DNA of 27,448 nucleotides from Didymodactylos carnosus (taxonomy: Eukaryota > Rotifera > Eurotatoria > Philodinida > Philodinidae). The notes beneath the pieces are model-generated. The model made no database searches, was not told the origin of the DNA, and saw only the letters and a list, made by a program, of their open reading frames with translations. Location of the stretch: positions 1 through 27,448 of the forward strand of contig CAJNOQ010001922.1 in NCBI GenBank assembly GCA_905250885.1, written 5' to 3'. Positions 21,080 through 27,448 of this stretch are shown in pieces. The position numbers and the translations under genes are program-made. How positions within the stretch are numbered: position 1 is the stretch's first letter; every line of letters starts with the position of its first letter.

Positions 21080-22200
21080 CATGTTCAACAGCTCTGATCG
21101 AGAAAGAGAGATGAGTAGTCTCAGTAGTTGATTTCGCTCCGATGCTGTTCTGTCGTTACTACATGAAAAAAAGGAGAAAATAGTTATCTTAGCTATTTTT
21201 TTTCGTTTATTTCCTTCTTTTTTCGCATATAAGTGCGCACTTTAAATTAAATGTAAATTTGTTACGTATCAACGATACTTAATCGGAACCTTTGCACGCC
21301 TCTTTGAACAACAGTGCGTACAATGTGTCGCATATGCGAAAATTAGAAAGAAAAAACCTTATAGAAGAAAATAATAGTAATAAGTAAGTTTTGGTTTAAG
21401 TACGTTTTTTAAAACAGAAAAAATTTATTTAATTAAGGGGAGTCTCACACTCCATTTTTTTCATCAGTTTGTGGAGGAGACTTTGGAGTATATGTTCCAA
21501 CAAATTTGTCGGTTCCCGGACTTGTAGTTTTTGATAAAAATAATTTTTTTACTTTTTTTCGGGTTTTCTATCCCATTTTTAAAACTTATTTTTTGTAAAT
21601 GAAGAGTTGATTCTAGCGTAGTTCGATAGAGGGTTAGTAAGTAGAGCTTAATAGAGTAGGGTAGCATAAATTAGCGCTAATTAGCTAATAACAGAAGAAC
21701 AAATTTTTACATTTTTTTATCTACTGAATAATTTTAACACATTTTTCTTTTGATCTATCCAAGAATCAAGTTTTTATTATAAACAGAGAGCAAGCAAGAA
21801 TTTCTTTTAAAAATAGTCTCAAACTGGAAAATTTAACAAAATTTTCCCAGTAATTAATTTTTTTCTCAGTCAAAAGATTTTAGTAAGCCGAAAAAAGCTC
21901 AGAATATATATACTTCGAAGTGTCCCCTGCAAATCGCGAAGGGGGGTTAAGGAAAATATAAATGGAAGGATCCCTCAAACCTTATTTGTATGAGGAAGAT
22001 TTTTGGAAAAAGTTTTTTCGAAATAAGTCGCTCTCAGATAGATGTGTCTGTTATAAACTAGATATTTTGAGCAATGATAGTAGACTAAAAGCAATGGTTT
22101 TTAAATTCTTATCTTCGCTTTACAAGCTAAGATTTCCCATTGTATGAGTGAGATAGTTCATACTTTTGAGTTTGTACAAGCGCATGGTCTCGACTTTCTT
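21080..22200. other. Upstream region of the Rel-like gene, no gene seen
   Basis: AT-rich. A weak inverted repeat pairs 21221-21240 (TTTCGCATATAAGTGCGCAC) with 21314-21342, the second arm having an internal insertion. The open frames at 21464-21667 (-) and 21962-22147 (+) have no motif and no splice continuation. Confidence 0.4.
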
Positions 22201-22210
22201 CTACTTTTAG
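22201..22210 (+). promoter_or_regulatory. Splice acceptor 39 nt before the Rel-like gene start
   Basis: CTACTTTTAG ends at 22210, and the ATG follows at 22250. This is the same arrangement as in the other three genes of the window. Confidence 0.4.
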
Positions 22211-22249
22211 ATATATATTATGTCACTTAAATCATACTCATAAACAAAT

Positions 22250-25200
22250 ATGGATCTGAATCAGTTAACGAACTCAACATATGTCCAAAATGTCCAGGAT
22301 ACTTCAGAGTTGATTTCATGTTTACATGCAGTGTTTGATGACGATGATATGTCCAGTCCTGAGTAAGGATTATACTGTTTATACATTACTATGTACATTC
22401 TTATACATACAATCATGTGTCAGTATAGAAATCTATCGTATTTTTGTATTCTAGGAATTTGAGACAGCAAGACTCGTCAGATATATTAGTATCATCCTCC
22501 TGTACTGATACGTATGGAATTAAATTTGAACGGCACCCTGTTCGAGGTGATGAAGGTGCATGTGTTTTTGAGACAATCATATTTATTCTCGTTGGATGTA
22601 ATAGAATCGATGAATCACAATCTGTTCAAAGTTTCCGTACGCTTGCGTGGTTGACACCATATTAAAATATGTTGAAAGAACAACTATTTGGAGAGCAGAG
22701 GAAAATAAGGATAAATATAAATTATTTTTAACTATTCTTCATCCGCATAAATCAGCAATAACTACCACCATAGCGAATTGGGAATATCGCCTTGAAAAAA
22801 ATTGAAATACCAATCATTAAGATATTTTCATATAAACTTCTGATTCTAATTTCATTTGAAACTTCAGAAACTATCAAAACTTCTTGAGAATCCTTATAGT
22901 TATAATGAGACAATAAATTTTACTTTTTAGAAATTACTGCTGTTCGATTACAAACGGCTAAAGAAACTCAAAATGATAAAGTGCATCAGATAAATTGTAT
23001 AGATGATCAAATTATTAATGGTAAAGAGGAAGCACGTATAATAATCTCGTTATGAGGAATTGTTTAAAGCATAATTTATTTTATTATAGAGGGGAGGGCT
23101 AATAACATAATTACACAAACATCCACAAGTGATTGCAATCAAATATGCGATGACAGAAGTATTATTAACCGGTTTGTTGAGCAAATAAAACAGCATATCG
23201 ATTTTGCTACACCTAATTTGAAACTTCAAATGCAAGATTTAATAGGTACGTATCAAAATGCAATATCGTTATTGAAGAGAAAAATTTAGACGATAGAGAA
23301 ACCGGATCAGCTATCAAACAACAGCGTCTCGTCATTGTGTATCTGACTAATCATGTATTTTCTTCACCAATTCATTCTTCTATTTTGGCTTTAATATTGA
23401 AATAACCCTCATTATTGCCAATAGGCAAAACAATCGAAAAAAAGAGATACATCAACGATGGCCGAGACTTCTCGTTTTAGAGTGAAAAAAAGTTGTTCGT
23501 AACTGTTCGCTCAATAATAATTTCTGATTTTACTTTAAAGGCTTACATGATGTAGTTGGACACCGTGATGAAATTGTGACATACGTTTATGATTCTCCAA
23601 ATACATTTTGTACAAGCTTAGAGAAGAAGTTCAACATATTCATGAATATTTTACGAAATAGTTATCAGATATCAAACGGTAAGAATTATAATCTCTGTTC
23701 AAAAGATCTCAAGCTGTGTATTCATTTTAGACAACCAAACATTAATGCATACTAATCAAGAACCTATTGATGAACGATTAGTTGACAGTATGTGTTTATG
23801 ATGACTAGAATTATGTTTTAACATCATGTCTTGTTATGAATTATAGATCCATTGGATCAACAATGTCAGATAAGAGAAGCAATTTATGAAAGAATGGTTG
23901 AAGATGAATTTTCTACAGAATTTTCAACACAAATAAGTCGTGGTATAGTAGAAATTTGAGATCAATGCTTATTATTGTTTACTGACGATTTATATTTATT
24001 TAAGCACAATCAAACACCACTACTTTACTGCTGACAATGATCACCGAGAGAAAGAGAAATTATTTATTAAATAGGCCAACCATGACACGTCAACCTTATC
24101 ATTACCAACGTAAACGTTATCAAAAAGATCTATGCTATAGTTTTCCTTGCATACAAACTGGTCAAGGACAACGTGACTACCCACGAACGTCTGTAAGTTA
24201 AAAGTACATTATCTTCATATTATTTCAATAAAGTAGGTTATTACTATTATCTTTTTCAAAGGCGTGAGACTGTTTTAAAATAATTCGAGAACAAAAGGTG
24301 ATAGAGATTTGCGGTTTTTGCCATTCTACAGCTCAGATCTTAGACCGTCTTTTCATAACCAAGGACACATTTGAAATATTTTTAAATAAATAAATAATCC
24401 AGCGTCCTCTTCAAAGTGAATATACAGTATTCAAGGTATTTAATATTCTGTTCATAAGAAATCTACAAAAAAAGAACTTAGAAAACTCGGTTTTTAGAAA
24501 GGTTTTCTAGAAACTCTTTGGGCAAAAATATGACTTTTCAATTATTTCATCCCATAATCACGTTTAGTGAACAATGTTTACCATATCTTGTAGAGATGGG
24601 CTTTAATACATAAGCTTCGAGAGAACGGAAGATTATTCGCTATTCACTACTAGCAAACTATGTCTCATTTATATATGAGTAAAGAATATTTGAATAATCA
24701 GTATATGAACACACGTCAAAAAAGAAAGAGAAAAGAGCTCAAATGTACATAACACGCAATGAACGTAATGGTAGCTTTCTCTTATATATTTTGAACGAAG
24801 AAACGTTTATTATATTTCCTTATTCGTCGTTGTTTGAAATTAACATTATTACGTTTCTTACGTAGGAAGCTCATTATTACATTTAGTAAAAAGTAGCTAT
24901 ATCATATCATATATATAGTAGTCTTATTCACTATACTTTCGTCTATATCCACTCATAAATCAGTGATAATATAGTTTGCCTTTTCCGAATGAGAACCAAC
25001 GAAACTGTGTTGTATGAATAGTCGATTCTTCGTAATGAGACATAATAATGGAATGAAAAGAACGAAAATGAGAATATTCATCCTTCTATCGTTTCGTATA
25101 CTTTACAATAAATGTATTCGTTCTATTCAACTTCGTTACGGTCCATCTCTAATATCTGGGAAGTTTTGAACTCGTTACGATATTTTTTGAGTGAATAGTA

Positions 25201-26601
25201 AATTTTATAATATTAGATAAAAACAGCCGGGGAACCCTAATTTGATTGATTTTCTTTTGATTTTAAAATTCTTTTCTAAAAACAAACGTTGCTACAAGAT
25301 TCAGCATGATAAATTATCTATAATTCTGTTATCAAGAAGTTATCAACAGTCACACGGAACTAATCGTAGAAAATTGGTAGCACACCCGAACCACTAAACC
25401 ACTTTTATTCTCGAATTATTCAAAAACAGGCACGCAACTTATAGTTTAAAAAGGATAATGCATCGTTTACGGTACATTTTCATGATGGAGTGAGTTTACT
25501 CACACTTGAAAACACTTTTGAAAATAAAATATATAATAAATTGATTGATCCTCGTTTAAGATTGATATTCAATGGAAGGAAAACGGTAGAAACGACTTAT
25601 ATATGCGTGTTCAGCTTTGTAAAGTTGATGAAACGCTACATCGGTACAAATTGATCGCAGGCAACGCGAAAGTTAATAAAAAAAGAAAAAAAGAAAAAAC
25701 AAAGCATGTTGATGTTGTTTATGATGAAATAACACATTTGTTGTATTTCAAAATAACAGAAGAAGATTTTGCACGTGGATGGAAAAGGTATGCAGTATGA
25801 CTTATAAATAATTTAGACACAAAAATGCTCATCAGTGAAAGACAATAGTATGATTATGTTTTAGTTATGGAATGAAACTTGTTACATTGGAACAAGATAA
25901 GTATAGTATAACAAAGAAAATGGTTCATGATGAAAAATTAAAATTATCAAAATTGGCATTTACTCTTTGTCAAAAAATAAATGGAGTGTATGAACAATTG
26001 ACAGAAACTACGTATTCAGATTTTATGGAAGAAGGTGCATTTTTAATAATAATCAAAAATTCTACTTTGATTAGACTCATTTTTGATTATCTTCAGGATG
26101 TGGACAATTACAAATGGTTTCCATTCCTAAAACCGTATGTGAAAATGGTGATGAAATGATTGTAATTTCATTTATTGGTGGACCATTAGAAAAAGATGGT
26201 AAGAACATGGTGGATAGAATCAAAATTCTTACCTTTTAAGAATAAGGAATAAATGGTTAATTTTAGGTTGTAAATTACAGCTGAATGGTGTTATTACAAA
26301 AAAATTTGAGAAAAATAGAAACACATTTGTATTTAAATCCATACAAAAGTCAACAGAATGTGATTATTTACATGTGATAATTATTAAAAAAAATATTTTT
26401 TATAATGTTTCTCCCGGTGAACCAGAATACCGTGTATTGGTAGACACAAAAATTCTATATGTAAAACATGCAGGTTAGCTTACCAAATATCTTCATTATA
26501 CATTAGAATGAACCTCTTATATTTGTTTTTTAGAACACAAAAATGGAGATCATGATAAAATCAACAGTCTAATGCGAAACCATCAAACATGGAAAAGCTG
26601 A
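22250..26601 (+). CDS. Candidate Rel-homology/IPT-like transcription factor, highly divergent
   Basis: Proposed exons: 22250-22362, 22455-22555, 22605-22649, 22699-22754, 22868-22898, 22931-23020, 23090-23245, 23541-23678, 23731-23787, 23847-23942, 24005-24192, 25445-25489, 25561-25787, 25865-26034, 26097-26198, 26267-26473, 26534-26601. Phases agree throughout, giving about 629 aa. The acidic N-terminus leads to a middle region with amphipathic helices (RSIINRFVEQIKQHID, TSLEKKFNIFMNIL). The C-terminal third follows the order of strands in a Rel-homology region: MRVQLCKVDETLHRYKLIAG; YGMKLVTLEQ; LSKLAFTLCQKINGVYEQL; then an IPT-like part beginning CGQLQMVSIP and NGDEMIVISF, matching the GGDEIFLLC block of Rel proteins. 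A Lys-rich insert (KKRKKEKTK) breaks the first half. The canonical RxxRxRYxCEG DNA-contact loop was not found. The weak points are exons 4-5: there is no GT donor between 22699 and 22898, so a GC-AG intron is assumed. The first half is unidentified. It could be two genes, with a break near 23960. Confidence 0.55.
24583..25159. mobile_element. hAT-like MITE in the long intron of the Rel-like gene
   Basis: The element is 24591-25151 (561 bp). It starts TAGAGATGGGC and ends GTCCATCTCTA, giving terminal inverted repeats of about 10 bp. The flanking 8-mers ATATCTTG (24583-24590) and ATATCTGG (25152-25159) match at 7 of 8 positions, as expected for an aged 8-bp target duplication. TIRs of the form yAGnGrTGGGC with 8-bp duplications are characteristic of the hAT superfamily. 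There is no open frame for a transposase. It accounts for nearly half of the 1252-nt intron 24193-25444, otherwise out of scale with its neighbours. Confidence 0.65.
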
Positions 26602-26611
26602 AGTGAACCTT

Positions 26612-26617
26612 AATAAA
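26612..26617 (+). terminator. Possible poly(A) signal of the Rel-like gene
   Basis: AATAAA lies 10 nt after the stop codon at 26599-26601. A second AATAAA at 26842-26847 is an alternative with a more usual 3'UTR length. Confidence 0.4.
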
Positions 26618-27043
26618 CGAATTATCTCTATTATAATGATTCATATTTTGGTCAAACTATAATTGCTCTAGCTATCTCAATAGTGAAGTCTCGTCTTATA
26701 TTTGTGTATATTAGATATCATATAGTTTTAGTTAGTTTTTTTTTGAATTTTTCGGTACACTCCGGTGTTTTTTGGACACATTTTGTAAATCTATTATTTT
26801 CATGTAATGATTATGGGTATTATTAGATAAACTATTCTTATAATAAACGAAAAAAAACTCAAAACAAAATTCTACATCGTCGTCCTCATCAAACTGCTTG
26901 CTTTATGAATAAATTTTGAAATATAGAGTTTTCAAGATTCTACTTATTAATAGAAAAACAAAAATGAAATTCACTTTCACATCACATTTATTATTGTTAC
27001 CAAAATTTTACACAAAAAATGGTAACATAAAGAGACAAAAGCG
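26618..27043. other. Downstream flank, no gene seen
   Basis: AT-rich 3' flank. A small hairpin (TGTTACCA at about 26995-27002 with TGGTAACA at 27019-27026) sits just left of the next element. It shares that element's GTTACCAT-like motif. Confidence 0.4.
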
Positions 27044-27448
27044 GAAGGTATGTTACCATGCAACGGATTAGAAGCAACATATCAATTTCACGTTTAATCA
27101 TGTTCTTAAAAAAAACAAAGAAATCACCTGTACAGTAGAGCTGAGAAGAGGTAGAAAGTTTTAATACTAAGAAAATAGTACAAATGAGTCGAAATTTTTA
27201 CCAGTGATATTTTAGACCTTATTTTAAATGTTTTCAAAAAATATGTTTTCCGTTATGAAATATTTCAAAAATGCTGAAAATCTTTCGAATATCTCAAACT
27301 TTTTACACATACTAAATAAAAAAAAAAAGAGACTTTCAGTATTCACGTCTACTAAGTTGTACAGATGATTTCTTTGTTTTTTTAAGAACATGATTAAACG
27401 TGAAACTGAAATGTTGCTTCCGATATGTTGCATGGTAACATGCCTTTC
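27044..27448. mobile_element. Inverted-repeat element cut by the window end
   Basis: The arm at 27044-27136 is matched in inverted order by 27361-27448, about 88-93 bp at high identity (I estimate above 85%). The match includes TTTCACGTTTAATCATGTTC and the ATGTTACCATGCAAC block near the tip. About 225 bp of AT-rich, non-coding DNA separates the arms. The arms reach the last base of the window, so the right end and any target duplication cannot be seen. It is probably another MITE or foldback element. Confidence 0.75.

Noticed and set aside
22250..23960. Ending a separate gene at the TGA near 23958
   Set aside because: A good GT donor (23943) and an AAG acceptor (24004) join in phase to the next open exon, so I preferred one gene. 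The two-gene option is kept as an alternative.
26031..26159. Reading through to the stop at 26157 without splicing
   Set aside because: The GT-AG intron 26035-26096 restores a frame that continues into three further exons with the IPT-like pattern.
1..27448. tRNA, rRNA or CRISPR features
   Set aside because: No tRNA T-loop/acceptor pairing, no rRNA-like conserved blocks and no regularly spaced short repeats were found.

Overview
This is a eukaryotic nuclear window, AT-rich (roughly 70% by eye), with compact many-exon genes whose introns are mostly about 45-80 nt, GT-AG, with T-rich acceptors. Protein style, intron size, and a splice-acceptor signal just 5' of the start codon in all four genes fit a small invertebrate. 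A bdelloid rotifer is my best guess, because bdelloids have small introns and spliced-leader trans-splicing. That is inference; the sequence alone does not prove it. All four genes are on the + strand. I built the exon models by hand from reading frame, intron phase and splice sites.

Layout. 1-1033: upstream DNA. 1034-3499: gene A, a PWWP-domain protein (7 exons, about 611 aa). 3500-7301: intergenic, no gene seen. 7302-9932: gene B, a diverged tandem paralogue of A (9 exons, about 655 aa). 9933-13399: intergenic, no gene seen. 13400-16585: NOL10/Enp2 orthologue (16 exons, about 659 aa), the most secure identification here. 16586-22249: gene-poor, with two non-autonomous inverted-repeat elements (17619-18106 and 18711-19225), a probable non-LTR retrotransposon tail (19434-19710) and degenerate repeats. 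22250-26601: a 17-exon gene (about 629 aa) whose C-terminal half looks like a very diverged Rel-homology region plus IPT fold. Its 1.25-kb intron carries a hAT-like MITE (24591-25151). 27044-window end: an inverted-repeat element cut by the window edge.

Themes. The PWWP pair are probable chromatin proteins: both have a PWWP module, a basic linker and a shared C-terminal domain that resembles the helix-turn-helix of CENP-B/pogo/Tc5 transposases. NOL10 acts in ribosome biogenesis and the Rel-like protein would be a transcription factor. I see no operon-like or pathway link between neighbours. Mobile-element debris is concentrated in the right-hand 10 kb, and none of the elements recognised carries its own transposase. 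No tRNA, rRNA, CRISPR array or bacterial-type feature was seen.
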